In this document: one piece after another, positions 45,617 through 54,203 of the stretch
Layout of the letters: each line of letters opens with the position of its first letter
Position numbering within the stretch: position 1 is the first letter of the stretch
DNA from: Roseomonas sp.
GTDB lineage: Bacteria > Pseudomonadota > Alphaproteobacteria > Acetobacterales > Acetobacteraceae
Assembly: GCA_020249145.1 (NCBI GenBank)
Contig: JADCGF010000027.1
Coordinates: 1-64,000 of the forward strand
Direction: 5' to 3'
Length of the DNA: 64,000 nucleotides
The notes under the pieces: generated by a model
Seen by the model: only the letters and a program-made list of their open reading frames with translations
The model's database searches: none
Told to the model about the DNA's origin: nothing
Made by a program: the position numbers and the translations under genes

Positions 45617-46386
45617 GCCGCCTTCTTCCCATGATGGCTATGCAGCCGCGCCGAAAGATCACGCCGCACTGCATTGAATTCGGGTGAGGAAACATCGCGC
45701 GGCCGTGGCAATTCGATGCGATGTTCACTCGCGATCCGTCCCGGGCCTGGTTCCATCACCACCACACGATCCGCGAGGAAAATCGCCTCCTCAATAGAAT
45801 GGGTCACGAAAAGCACGGTGAGCTTGGTGCGCTGCCAGATATCCAGCAATTCATCCTGCAAGCGTTCGCGTGTCATGGCATCAAGCGCGCCGAAGGGCTC
45901 ATCCATCAGCACCATTTCGGCATCATTGGCGAGCACGCGCGCAATCGCCACGCGCTGCTTCATGCCACCGGAAAGTTGATGCGGATAGGCATCGGCAAAG
46001 CGCGTCAGCCCCACCATATCCACAAAGCGATCCACCAGCGCAAGTAGTTCCGCCTTGGGTAGGCCCCGGGATGCAGGACCAAAGCCGATATTCTGCCGCA
46101 CGGAAAGCCAGGGAAACAGCCCGTAATCCTGAAACACCATGCCACGATCCGGCGCGGGACCCGCGATGGGCTTGTCCCACATCAGCGCCTCACCTGTACT
46201 CGGTGGCTCGAAGCCCGCGACAATGCGCAGCAAGGTGGATTTGCCGCAGCCAGAAGCGCCGATCAGGCAGACGAATTCACCCTTCTGAACAACAAGATTG
46301 GCATCACGCAGCGCATCAATGCGCTGGTCATTCAGCTCATAGACCTTGCTGATATGGCGCAGATCAAGAATGGGCAGTTCAGCCAT
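45613..46386 (-). CDS. SsuB/TauB-type ABC transporter ATPase
   Basis: 257 residues. Walker A is GASGCGKSTLLRI near residue 43, the signature is LSGGMKQRVAIARVL, Walker B is MVLMDEPFGALDAMT, and the switch is VTHSIEEAIFLADRV. The FGALDAMTRERLQDELLDIW phrase is typical of nitrate/sulfonate/taurine importers. It energises the permease whose gene overlaps its start by 8 nt. Together with the binding protein it forms a three-part NitT/TauT importer. Confidence 0.94.
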   Translation of the reverse strand: MAELPILDLRHISKVYELNDQRIDALRDANLVVQKGEFVCLIGASGCGKSTLLRIVAGFEPPSTGEALMWDKPIAGPAPDRGMVFQDYGLFPWLSVRQNIGFGPASRGLPKAELLALVDRFVDMVGLTRFADAYPHQLSGGMKQRVAIARVLANDAEMVLMDEPFGALDAMTRERLQDELLDIWQRTKLTVLFVTHSIEEAIFLADRVVVMEPGPGRIASEHRIELPRPRDVSSPEFNAVRRDLSARLHSHHGKKAA

Positions 46387-47233
46387 GGTGCGAAGGGCTC
46401 CAGCGCAGCAGACGGTTCATGATGGCAACAATGACACGATCGGAAATGAAGCCGGCAATGCCGATCACGATCATGCCGCAAATCACTAATTCGGTACGCG
46501 ACAGGGTTCGGCCATCCATGATCACAGCGCCAAGCCCTTGCGGCATACCGGTCATTTCGCCGACCACAATCACGAACCAGGCAAGGCCAAGGCCAAGCCT
46601 GAGCCCAGTGAAAATGGAAGGCAGCGATGCCGGCAGCACCACGCGGAAAAACTGCGCCGTGCCGGAACAACCCAGCATGGAAGCCGCTTCAAACAGGCGC
46701 TTTTCCACGCTGCGCACGCCAAACACCGTATTCAGCAGAATGGGATAAAAGGCGCCAAGAAACACCAGGAAGAAGGCAGAACGTGGCCCAAGCCCGAACA
46801 GGATCATGGAAAGCGGCAGCCAGGCCGTCACGGGAATGGGGCGCATCAATTGCAGGAATGGATCAAGCAGTGCGCGCGCCTGTTCATTGCGCCCAATCAG
46901 CAGCCCCAGCGGCACCGCGACCAGCGCGGCCAAGGCGAAACCGCCGTAAACCCGCTGCATGGACGCAAACAAATGGATATGCAGTGTCGCGGAAAACGCA
47001 TCATCCCAAATGCCGCCAACCGCGAAATCCACCATATATTCAGCGACATCGGCGGGGGAGGGGATAAGCCGCGTCATCCCCGCCTTCACCGCTAAATGCC
47101 AGCCCAATAGCAGGGCGAGTGGCACCACCAGCGCGAGCAAAAGCCCCTTCAGCCGCGGCCAGATCACCCCCCCTGGCCGAGACTTCTTTTCCCCTGCCGA
47201 ACCATCAGCGGCTACACTCGCGCTCATCACCAA
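46379..47233 (-). CDS. SsuC/TauC-type ABC transporter permease
   Basis: 284 residues with six membrane helices. The N-terminal KGLLLALVVPLALLLGWHLA, FALAALVAVPLGLLIGRNEQ and the EAA-like loop FEAASMLGCSGTAQFFRVVL match NitT/TauT permeases. The C-terminal RTELVICGMIVIGIAGFISD is also typical. It takes its substrate from the periplasmic binding protein encoded 5 nt upstream. The gene order binding protein - permease - ATPase is canonical. Confidence 0.94.
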   Translation of the reverse strand: MVMSASVAADGSAGEKKSRPGGVIWPRLKGLLLALVVPLALLLGWHLAVKAGMTRLIPSPADVAEYMVDFAVGGIWDDAFSATLHIHLFASMQRVYGGFALAALVAVPLGLLIGRNEQARALLDPFLQLMRPIPVTAWLPLSMILFGLGPRSAFFLVFLGAFYPILLNTVFGVRSVEKRLFEAASMLGCSGTAQFFRVVLPASLPSIFTGLRLGLGLAWFVIVVGEMTGMPQGLGAVIMDGRTLSRTELVICGMIVIGIAGFISDRVIVAIMNRLLRWSPSHHG

Positions 47234-47238
47234 AACCT

Positions 47239-48192
47239 TCAGGAAGTCGCGACTTCGTTGGAAAAGCGTGGATTGAGGAACTTATCGAAATTCGGCAAGG
47301 CGCGGATTTGGCGCATTTCCAGCATCTGCTGGGCATAGGCGCGCGCCTGCGTCATCACCGTATCGTCAAGCTTCCATGTGTATTCGACATTGTTTTCCGC
47401 AAGCGCGCGGTCAACGGCAGCGCGCTGCGCGCCCAGAATGCGCACGGTCGCTTCCGCCACTTCGGCCTTATTCGCCATCATATGTTCGCTGGCGCGGCGG
47501 TGAATGCCGAGCATGGTCCGCACCAGGGCAGGGTCCTGCGCGATCATCGCCTCAGACGTGGCGAAGATCATATTCAGGCCACCCATCGCAGTGCCATAGG
47601 GGAATTCCACCAATTCGCCGACACCAGAGGAAAGCGAAAGCCCCGGCCCCGGTTCCGCGCCCACATAGGCATCAATATCCCCGCGGGAGAGCATGGCATG
47701 CATTTCGCCAAAGGGCACGCGCACGCTGGTGATATCGCGCACCGTCATGCCGTTCTGGCGGAGCCGTTCCAGGATGAACACTTCCTGCGTGGAGCCTGGC
47801 CAAATGGCAACGCGCTTGCCGCGCAGCCCGGCAATATCACGAATGCCCGACCCTGCCTTGGCAATCACGCCCATGCCGCGATTGCAGAAGGCGCCTACAA
47901 CCACAACGGGCTCACCCGCCGCAGCACCCAGCGTCGCAGCAGCGATGCCGAAGCCGCCGAAATCCACACTGCGTGTCACAACGGCATTCTTGCCATCGGT
48001 CGGGCTGTCGAAGGTGATGATTTCAATATTCAGCCCTGCCGGTGCGAAGCGCTGATAGAAATGCGGCGTCATGGAATGGATCAAACGCAGCGACCCCATT
48101 TTCACCGTGCGCGTCGCTTGTGCGCGCGCAATGGAAGGGGCGGCGAGGGGTGCCAATGCGATAGCACCCAGAAGATGACGACGTTGCATCAT
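47239..48192 (-). CDS. NitT/TauT-type ABC transporter substrate-binding protein
   Basis: 317 residues with a signal sequence MMQRRHLLGAIALAPLAAPS (RR near the start, possibly Tat). The SsuA/NMT1 fold is seen in DFGGFGIAAATLGAAAGEPV, GLRGKRVAIWPGSTQE and the later MLSRGDIDAYVGAEPGPG. Ligands in this family are sulfonates, nitrate, thiamine precursors, pyrimidines or ureides. Its location directly after the allophanate-hydrolase-like genes suggests a nitrogen-rich ligand (inference). Confidence 0.9.
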   Translation of the reverse strand: MMQRRHLLGAIALAPLAAPSIARAQATRTVKMGSLRLIHSMTPHFYQRFAPAGLNIEIITFDSPTDGKNAVVTRSVDFGGFGIAAATLGAAAGEPVVVVGAFCNRGMGVIAKAGSGIRDIAGLRGKRVAIWPGSTQEVFILERLRQNGMTVRDITSVRVPFGEMHAMLSRGDIDAYVGAEPGPGLSLSSGVGELVEFPYGTAMGGLNMIFATSEAMIAQDPALVRTMLGIHRRASEHMMANKAEVAEATVRILGAQRAAVDRALAENNVEYTWKLDDTVMTQARAYAQQMLEMRQIRALPNFDKFLNPRFSNEVATS

Positions 48193-48213
48193 GAATTCTC
48201 CTTTGTTGAAGCC

Positions 48214-48612
48214 TCAAACGGGGGTTGCGATGCTGGCGAGAAACGCGCGCCAGCCACCAAAACGGGTAATGTCTTCCGCGCCCTGCAAGCCTTCCGGTTC
48301 CACCAGAAAACCCTTGGGCCGGCTGCCATCGGCCAAAAGCAAAGTGCCGATGCCAAGCGGGGCCGGAATGCGGGAGACGAAACGGCCAAAGCCATCATCG
48401 GGCAAAGCCCAAACTTCGGTCGCAATCGCTGCACCGGTGCCGGCGGCCACGCGCAGCAAGCCAGGCCGGCGCGGCGGGCCACCTGCCAGCGCATAAAGCC
48501 GGTAGCTGGGTTCGGTCTCTGCGGCGCGGCGCAGCACGCCGCCTTCGGCCAGCAATTCATGATTCAGGGGCAGCCCGGAAAGATGCGCGCCCACAACAAT
48601 AATTTCGATCAT
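48214..48612 (-). CDS. free-standing allophanate-hydrolase C-terminal domain protein (AtzF-C-like)
   Basis: 132 residues. The start MIEIIVVGAHLSGLPLNHEL and the YRLYALAGGPPRRPGLLRVA segment are the beginning of the C-terminal domain of AtzF/DUR1-type allophanate hydrolases. It ends with the PKGFLVEPEGLQGAEDITRFGGWRAFL stretch. In studied enzymes this domain completes the two-step cleavage of allophanate after the amidase domain. Here it is a separate gene whose ATG overlaps the amidase stop (ATGA), giving 450 + 132 residues, about the size of the fused enzyme. The split is natural-looking rather than a frameshift, because the start coincides with the domain boundary. Confidence 0.82.
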   Translation of the reverse strand: MIEIIVVGAHLSGLPLNHELLAEGGVLRRAAETEPSYRLYALAGGPPRRPGLLRVAAGTGAAIATEVWALPDDGFGRFVSRIPAPLGIGTLLLADGSRPKGFLVEPEGLQGAEDITRFGGWRAFLASIATPV

Positions 48613-49961
48613 GCGGCTACTGCCTTTTCTGCTGCTGCCTGTCGGCGCGTGAATTCCAAGCCAAGCGCCATCAGCGCCGCATCACTGCCGCGCGGGCCGA
48701 TCAACGTGATGCCCGCGGGCAAGCCATCCGGACGCTTCGGCCCAGGCACCGCAAGGGCGGCGAGATCAAGCAGATTGACGAAATTGGTATAAACCCCAAG
48801 CCGCGCATTGGGCACGAAGGGGTCTGCCGCCAGCGCCGCCAGTGTTGGAAAACACGGCACGGATGGCACCACCAACACATCATGCGCGGCGAAGAAATCC
48901 TCCGCCACACGGCGATATTCCGCAAGCTTATACATGCCGCGAAAGGCATCCACGGCGCTGAAGCCACGCGCGCCATCAATGATTTTTTGCGTCACCGGGT
49001 GCAGGGCGCCGGGATGCGCAAGCGCGAAATCACCAAAAGCCGCTGCGCGTTCGGCAACCCATGGGCCTTCGTAAAGTAGCTTGGCCACGTCAAGCATGTC
49101 GGTAATCGCGGCCTCTGTTGCCGAAGGCAGCAATGCCAGCGCCGCAGCCCAGGCTGTGCGCCCGGCGGCATCGTCCAAATGCGTATCCGCCGCGCGCGGC
49201 AATGCGATGCGCGCGGGCACCACGCCTGGCTCACGCCAAGTAATCGGCCGGCTGAAGGGATCAGCGCGATCCTCACCCGCCATGGCGCTGAAGCCGGCCC
49301 AGGCATCTTTAAGACACGTCGCGAAGACGGAAACGCAATCCAAGCTGCGACAGGCCGGCACCACGCCGCGCGTGGAAACTGCGCCAAGGCTTGGCTTCAG
49401 CCCGACAATGCCATTCAGCGCCGCCGGCACGCGGCCAGACCCCGCCGTATCAGTCCCCAGCGCCAGCGTCACAATCCCCCGCGCAACGGCAACCGCCGAA
49501 CCGGAAGAAGACCCACCCGGCACATGCTCGGCTGAGACCGCATTGCGTGGCACCGGATAAGGCGTGCGCACGCCAACCAGTCCGGTCGCGAATTGATCCA
49601 GATTGGTCTTGCCCAGGATGATGGCACCTGCCGCGCGCAAACGGCGCACCACTTCCGCATCTTCTGTCGGTACATGGCTGAAGGCCGGGCAGGCGGCTGT
49701 CATGGGCCGACCTGCCAGCGCTATGTTATCCTTTACCGCCACCGGCAGGCCCCAAAGCGGAAAGGCAACGGGGTCAAAGCCGGGCAGGGCAGAAATCTTT
49801 GCCGCGATCATGTCAGATGGCGCCACATCCAGGAAGATCCCCGGATCATGGGCGGCTTCAAACCGGCGCAAAGCCTCCGCCATCACCGCTGAGGGCTTCA
49901 CCCCGTCACGATAGGCGGCATGCAAGGCAGCCCGCTGAAAGGAAAGAGACGTCAAATCCAT
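48609..49961 (-). CDS. amidase-signature hydrolase, allophanate-hydrolase amidase part
   Basis: 450 residues. The amidase-signature triad is readable: Lys77 in GLPVAVKDNIALAG, cis-Ser151 in PGGSSSGSAVAVA, and nucleophile Ser175 in GTDTAGSGRVPAA. TKTNLDQFATGLVGVRTPYP-like wording, with PYPVPRNA, is typical of AtzF. It would hydrolyse allophanate or a similar acyl-urea in the cytosol, releasing ammonia, in concert with the C-terminal-domain protein encoded next. No urea carboxylase gene is in the window, so allophanate must come from elsewhere, or the substrate differs. The gene starts 52 nt from the GntR operator. Confidence 0.85.
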   Translation of the reverse strand: MDLTSLSFQRAALHAAYRDGVKPSAVMAEALRRFEAAHDPGIFLDVAPSDMIAAKISALPGFDPVAFPLWGLPVAVKDNIALAGRPMTAACPAFSHVPTEDAEVVRRLRAAGAIILGKTNLDQFATGLVGVRTPYPVPRNAVSAEHVPGGSSSGSAVAVARGIVTLALGTDTAGSGRVPAALNGIVGLKPSLGAVSTRGVVPACRSLDCVSVFATCLKDAWAGFSAMAGEDRADPFSRPITWREPGVVPARIALPRAADTHLDDAAGRTAWAAALALLPSATEAAITDMLDVAKLLYEGPWVAERAAAFGDFALAHPGALHPVTQKIIDGARGFSAVDAFRGMYKLAEYRRVAEDFFAAHDVLVVPSVPCFPTLAALAADPFVPNARLGVYTNFVNLLDLAALAVPGPKRPDGLPAGITLIGPRGSDAALMALGLEFTRRQAAAEKAVAA

Positions 49962-50012
49962 GAACGCCTATCCGCAAACCGCGTGCCGCCCAGAAAACTG
50001 GCCAGGGGCGAC

Positions 50013-50038
50013 AATTGTATACAGTTCTGCATACAATT
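50013..50038. promoter_or_regulatory. palindromic operator, likely for the adjacent GntR regulator
   Basis: AATTGTATAC (50013-50022) and GCATACAATT (50029-50038) form an inverted repeat with a 6-nt spacer, one mismatch. It lies between the regulator's 3' end and the amidase start, about 50 nt from the amidase ATG. The TTGTATAC-type half-site and symmetry fit FCD-type GntR operators. Confidence 0.75.
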
Positions 50039-50079
50039 TGGGCGACCCGCGATGCATCTGCCCAAGCCTGCGGCGGGTT

Positions 50080-50769
50080 TCAAAACCGCGCTTCCCGCCC
50101 TGCCATCACCCCTAGGCTGCCCTCGGTTGCCGCCAAATGGGCGCGCACCGCCGCCGCCGCCGCTGCCCCATCGCCGGCGCAAATCGCCTCAATGATCGCC
50201 CCATGTTCGGCGTGAGAGGCCGCGAGCCGATCCTTCCCCCCAAGCTGCGCCGCGCGAAAGGGGGCCAGGCGCCGGCGCGTCACCTCAGCCAATTCCGCCA
50301 AATAGGCATTCCCCGCGCCCTGATACAGCGCCTCATGGAATGCGACATTGGACGCGCGATAGCCCGCCAGATCATGGGCAGAAACCAGCCGCGCCATCGC
50401 CTCATGCCGCATCTTCAATTTGGTTTTTTCCCTGCGGGGCAAAGCTTCTGCGCAAAGCCGGGCGCAAATGGCCTCAAGCTCCGCCATCACGGCAAACATC
50501 TCGGCAACCCGTCGCGGCTCGGGCCGCGCCACCACCGCGCCACGCCGCGGGCGCTGTTCCACCAAGCCGGTCGCGACCAGCAGGCGCAAGGCCTCACGCA
50601 CCGGGGTGCGGGATGCGCCATGGGCCAGCGCCAGGCGTTCTTCTTCCAGCGTTGTGCCGGGGGGCATTTCGCCCCGCGTGATCGCCTCGGCAAGCGCCGC
50701 CGCGATGGCCTCGGCCAGTGTTGGGCGGGTTTCCGGGGCGGCGGGCAGGGCCGAAAGATCAAGCGGCAT
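50080..50769 (-). CDS. GntR family transcriptional regulator, FCD (FadR) type
   Basis: 229 residues from ATG 50769 (MPLDLSALPAAPETRPTLAE); an in-frame start at 50820 is possible. The winged-helix domain shows TLAEAIAAALAEAITRGEMP, ALAHGASRTPVREALRLLVA, and LVEQRPRRGAVVA. The FCD ligand domain follows with FHEALYQGAGNAYLAEL and a C-terminal HGAIIEAICAGDGAAAAAAV, where the metal-binding His residues sit. It probably represses the amidase-transporter operon until a carboxylate or ureide ligand binds. The palindrome at 50013-50038 in front of the amidase gene is the best operator candidate. Both genes face the same way. Confidence 0.9.
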   Translation of the reverse strand: MPLDLSALPAAPETRPTLAEAIAAALAEAITRGEMPPGTTLEEERLALAHGASRTPVREALRLLVATGLVEQRPRRGAVVARPEPRRVAEMFAVMAELEAICARLCAEALPRREKTKLKMRHEAMARLVSAHDLAGYRASNVAFHEALYQGAGNAYLAELAEVTRRRLAPFRAAQLGGKDRLAASHAEHGAIIEAICAGDGAAAAAAVRAHLAATEGSLGVMAGREARF

Positions 50770-50908
50770 GGGGTGCGGCGTCCGTGAAAGACAAGGGGGT
50801 GACAAGGTGTTGCTCAGCACGCCGCGTGCCGCGCTCGGTCCCTGGCCATCGGCGCGCTTGTAATGATAAGAAGAACGCCTCTTTCAAACCTTCGTGCCAG
50901 GCAGATCA

Positions 50909-51535
50909 GTGAGCATCACCCTGAAGGGAATAGCGGAAGGATCGCGGGTGATGACCTCTCGCGGGGACCGGCACGCAGCCAGGCTTGGGCCGGGCATGAT
51001 GCTGCTGGCCGCGACGCCTGGCATCGCCCCGTTCCAGCGTGTGCTTGGCATTCGCAATATTCCCTATCGCGGGCCGATCATCCGCGTCATGCCTGGTGTC
51101 CTCGGTAACATGGCGCCGTCCGAGGATTTGCTGATGCTGCCGGATCAAGGCGTGGTGTTTGAAGGCAATGCCTATCGCGTCGGTGACCTTGTTGATGGAA
51201 TCGCCATCCGTCAGGAAGACGCGCCCGCGAAATTCATGGCGATTGACATCCTGATTGAAGGCTATGCGGGCATTCTGGTGCAAGGCGCAACGCTCGAATT
51301 TGGGCGGGCGATGCCTTCATCGCCGACGCCTTTGCGGCGCGTGCCTCTGGATGCCGACATGACCAAGCGTATCGCGCTGATGTCGGCCGAAATCGCGCTG
51401 GAGGCAGCGACAGAGGGCGATCCTTCTGCCCACCCGCATAACCCCTTAATCTACCTACCGAAAATGGGGGACCAAGCCACACCAGGGCTACAAACATCCG
51501 CAGGGCAAAGAACTCTCATTTTAGGCGGAGAGTAG
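50909..51535 (+). CDS. Hint-domain-like protein lacking the catalytic cysteine
   Basis: 208 residues from GTG 50909; a GTG at 50894 adds five. The segment GIAEGSRVMTSRGDRHAARL resembles the first Hint motif (usually CFxxGTRIxTxxG), with Gly where the catalytic Cys should be. The later IRVMPGVLGNMAPSEDLLML, PDQGVVFEGNAYRVGDLVDG and YAGILVQGATLEFGR match the second half of Hint_2-type domains common in alphaproteobacterial surface proteins, where the DHAV His is here Q. The tail is a 60-residue non-Hint segment. It may be a decayed or non-processing Hint protein. This reading rests on eye alignment only. Confidence 0.5.
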   Translation: MSITLKGIAEGSRVMTSRGDRHAARLGPGMMLLAATPGIAPFQRVLGIRNIPYRGPIIRVMPGVLGNMAPSEDLLMLPDQGVVFEGNAYRVGDLVDGIAIRQEDAPAKFMAIDILIEGYAGILVQGATLEFGRAMPSSPTPLRRVPLDADMTKRIALMSAEIALEAATEGDPSAHPHNPLIYLPKMGDQATPGLQTSAGQRTLILGGE

Positions 51536-51719
51536 AACCTATACCCGCAAGCCTGATCGCGCCTATCGCTCCTCATGGCTTCGGCTAAGGTGGCTTCGCG
51601 CAGGTGCTTGGATCTGATAACATAATCTTTGTTCATTACGTCGCCCGATCCCAACCTGCCACATCCAGTAGGCGGGGCAGATCCAAACAAAAGAAAATGA
51701 TGAAGGAGGAAGTCCGCTT

Positions 51720-52694
51720 ATGTTGCACCGTAGAACAGCCCTTGGCCTCGCCCTATCGGCAGGTCTGTCCCCAAGCATCCTGCGCGCGCAGGGCACCTGG
51801 CGCCCCACACGACCCATCCGGCTGATCGTGGCCGCCGCGCCGGGCGGTTCCAATGATATCGTGGGCCGTATCCTGGCCGAGGCTGCGGGCCAAATCCTCG
51901 GCCAGCCCATGATTGTCGAAAACCGCGCCGGCGCCGGCAGCGTGATCGGGTCTGAGGCCGCGGCACGCGCCCCCGCCGATGGCTATACCCTGCTGATCAA
52001 TAGTTCGCTCGCCACCGTGCCCGCCATGGTCTCGCGCATGCCCTATAACACCCTGACCGATTTCGAAGGGGTCGCGGTGGCTGGCTTTTCGCCGCATCTT
52101 TTGGTGGTCAATCCACGCGTCGAAGCCCGTACGGCGCAGGAATTCGTGGCGCTGTTGCGCGCCAATCCGGGGCGCTTCAACTATGCCTCGGCTGGTATTG
52201 GCAGTGGCCCGCATATCGCCGGGCTTTTGTTCATGAACCTGATGAATGTGCAGGTCGAAACCGTGCATTATCGTGGCGGTGGCCCGGGGGTCGCGGCGAT
52301 GGTCTCGGGCGAGGCGCATTTCGGCACGCCGACCATGGCGTCTTCCGTTGGTCAGGTGCGCGGCGGCAATCTGCGTGCCTTGGCAGTCTTGTCAGACCAG
52401 CGCAGCCCGGCCCTGCCCGATGTGCCAAGCGCGCCGGAAGCGGGCATGCCCGGCGTGGTGTTTGAGGAATTCTTCCCAATCGTCGCGCCCAAGGGCACAC
52501 CGCCGGAAGCCATCGCGACGCTCGGCGCCGCCTTTCGCCAGGCCATCCAGCAAACCGCCGCGCGGTTGAATGAGACAACGGGTGTCACGCCGCGCGCTGG
52601 TTATGAAACCAACGCGCAGGTGATGGCCTTTGTGCGCGAAGGGGTGGAGAAATACACGCGCATTCTGCGCGCCGCCGGCGTTGACCCGGAATAG
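51720..52694 (+). CDS. Bug/TctC family tripartite tricarboxylate transporter binding protein
   Basis: 324 residues from ATG 51720, preceded by the strong ribosome site AAGGAGGAAG. The signal MLHRRTALGLALSAGLSPS has RR near its start. Motifs: TRPIRLIVAAAPGGSNDIVG, VENRAGAGSVIGSEAAA and ETVHYRGGGPGVAAMV. It is the fifth Bug protein in the window without a TctAB pair. A thiolase gene follows after ~105 nt, in line with the link between such receptors and acyl-CoA metabolism seen at 27-31 kb. Confidence 0.92.
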   Translation: MLHRRTALGLALSAGLSPSILRAQGTWRPTRPIRLIVAAAPGGSNDIVGRILAEAAGQILGQPMIVENRAGAGSVIGSEAAARAPADGYTLLINSSLATVPAMVSRMPYNTLTDFEGVAVAGFSPHLLVVNPRVEARTAQEFVALLRANPGRFNYASAGIGSGPHIAGLLFMNLMNVQVETVHYRGGGPGVAAMVSGEAHFGTPTMASSVGQVRGGNLRALAVLSDQRSPALPDVPSAPEAGMPGVVFEEFFPIVAPKGTPPEAIATLGAAFRQAIQQTAARLNETTGVTPRAGYETNAQVMAFVREGVEKYTRILRAAGVDPE

Positions 52695-52799
52695 GGCAGG
52701 CGCTTTAGCTTATCCCCTTTAAGGCTTCAGGGCAGGTCGCGTCTTTGGTTACAAGGCCGGCCTGCTCTGACATTAAGTCGCAAATCCGGAGACCTCATC

Positions 52800-53972
52800 A
52801 TGACCGAAGCTGCAATCATCGGCTGGGCGCATAGCCCCTTTGGTAAGCTTGAAGCCGAACCTGATCTGGAAAGCCTGATCGCCCGCGTCGCCCGCGCCGC
52901 AATCGAGGATGCCGGGATTTCCCCGGCCGAAATTGATGCCGGCTTTGTTGGCATTTTTGGTGAGGGCTTCACGCCGCAGGGCTTCCCCGCATCCCTTTTG
53001 CTGCAAAGCGTGCCGGAAATGCGCTTCCGCCCCATCACGCGCTATGAAAATGCCTGCGCCACCGGCAGCGCCGCCATCCATGGCGCGCGGGATTTCATCG
53101 CGGCCGGGCGCGGGCGCTTCGCCCTGGTGGTGGGCGCTGAGAAAATGACCGCGACACCCGGCCCAAGGATTGGTGAGATTTTGCTCACGGCTTCCTATCG
53201 GAAGACGGAATCCGACATTGAAGGCGGCTTTGCCGGCGTGTTTGGGCGGATTGCGGAAGCCTATTTCCAGCGCCATGGCGACCAATCCGATGCGCTGGCC
53301 ACGATCGCTGTCAAGAACCACAAAAATGGCGTGGACAATCCTTGGGCGCAGATGCGCAAGGATTTCGGCTATGATTTCTGCCGCAATGAAAGCGAGAAAA
53401 ACCCCTATGTCGCGCGGCCTTTGAAGCGCACCGATTGCTCATTGGTGTCTGACGGTGCGGCGGCGCTGGTGCTGGCCGATGCCGATACGGCCAAAAGCAT
53501 GGGCAAGGCCGTCCGCTTCCGCGCTGCGGTGCAGGTGAATGAATACCTGCCGATCGCCGCCCGCGACATTATCCGCTTTGATGGCGCGCGCACCGCCTGG
53601 CAGCGCGCCTATGAACAGGCCGGGATTGGCGTGGGTGACCTTTCCTTTGTCGAGACCCATGATTGCTTCACCATCGCCGAGCTCATTGAATATGAGGCGA
53701 TGGGCCTTGCCGCCGAAGGCAAGGGCGGCAGGGCAGCGCTGGAAGGCTGGACTGCGGCGGGCGGCAAGCTGCCGGTTAACCGCTCGGGCGGATTGAAAGC
53801 CAAGGGGCACCCGATAGGCGCAACCGGGGTTTCCATGCATGTGCTGGCGGCGATGCAGCTTTGCGGGCAGGCCGGCGCCATGCAACTGCCGCGTGCAGAT
53901 CTGGCGGGGGTTTTCAATATGGGCGGCGCGGCGGTGGCGAATTATGTCTCAATTTTGGAGCGTGCCACCTGA
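52800..53972 (+). CDS. thiolase family protein (SCP2-thiolase/acetyl-CoA acetyltransferase-like)
   Basis: 390 residues. The nucleophile Cys is in ENACATGSAAIHGARDFI near residue 86. The catalytic His is likely in FVETHDCFTIAELIEYEAMG near residue 287, and NRSGGLKAKGHPIGATGVSM near 324-343 is the GHPxGATG thiolase signature. The ETHDCFT phrase places it in the SCP2/lipid-transfer thiolase branch, whose members often act on branched or unusual acyl-CoAs. No OB-fold partner (DUF35) is adjacent, although many SCP2-type thiolases have one. It is cytosolic. Confidence 0.9.
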   Translation: MTEAAIIGWAHSPFGKLEAEPDLESLIARVARAAIEDAGISPAEIDAGFVGIFGEGFTPQGFPASLLLQSVPEMRFRPITRYENACATGSAAIHGARDFIAAGRGRFALVVGAEKMTATPGPRIGEILLTASYRKTESDIEGGFAGVFGRIAEAYFQRHGDQSDALATIAVKNHKNGVDNPWAQMRKDFGYDFCRNESEKNPYVARPLKRTDCSLVSDGAAALVLADADTAKSMGKAVRFRAAVQVNEYLPIAARDIIRFDGARTAWQRAYEQAGIGVGDLSFVETHDCFTIAELIEYEAMGLAAEGKGGRAALEGWTAAGGKLPVNRSGGLKAKGHPIGATGVSMHVLAAMQLCGQAGAMQLPRADLAGVFNMGGAAVANYVSILERAT

Positions 53973-54082
53973 TTCGGGGCATATGCCACAGTGAAGTTCC
54001 TGGCACGCTTGATGCAGGGTTAGGTTTGTCTGGTAGCGGGATAGCCCGCTCCTGGCAGCTTAGCCTTCCTCAACCTTGCCTA

Positions 54083-54115
54083 AGGGCCATCCCAATGGGG
54101 TGGCCCTCTTTTTTT
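54083..54115 (+). terminator. intrinsic terminator downstream of the thiolase
   Basis: AGGGCCATCCC (54083-54093) pairs with GGGGTGGCCCT (54097-54107), one G-T pair, loop AAT, then C and seven T (54109-54115). It lies before the GGDEF/EAL gene. Confidence 0.92.
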
Positions 54116-54203
54116 GAGAGTTTCTTATTGCATTTTGCAATGCATTTTCGTTACGGGATGGACGAAACAAGAACCACAACTTATACGCGCATTTGTGCAG
54201 AAA

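Noticed and set aside
48600..48620. Frameshift splitting an allophanate hydrolase
   Set aside because: The second part has its own ATG at the exact domain start and overlaps the stop as ATGA, which fits natural coupling better than a frameshift.
54127..54150. Small palindromes around TTGCATTTTGCAATGCATTTTC
   Set aside because: Short, AT-rich and overlapping several pairings; lies directly after the terminator and shows no clear functional position.
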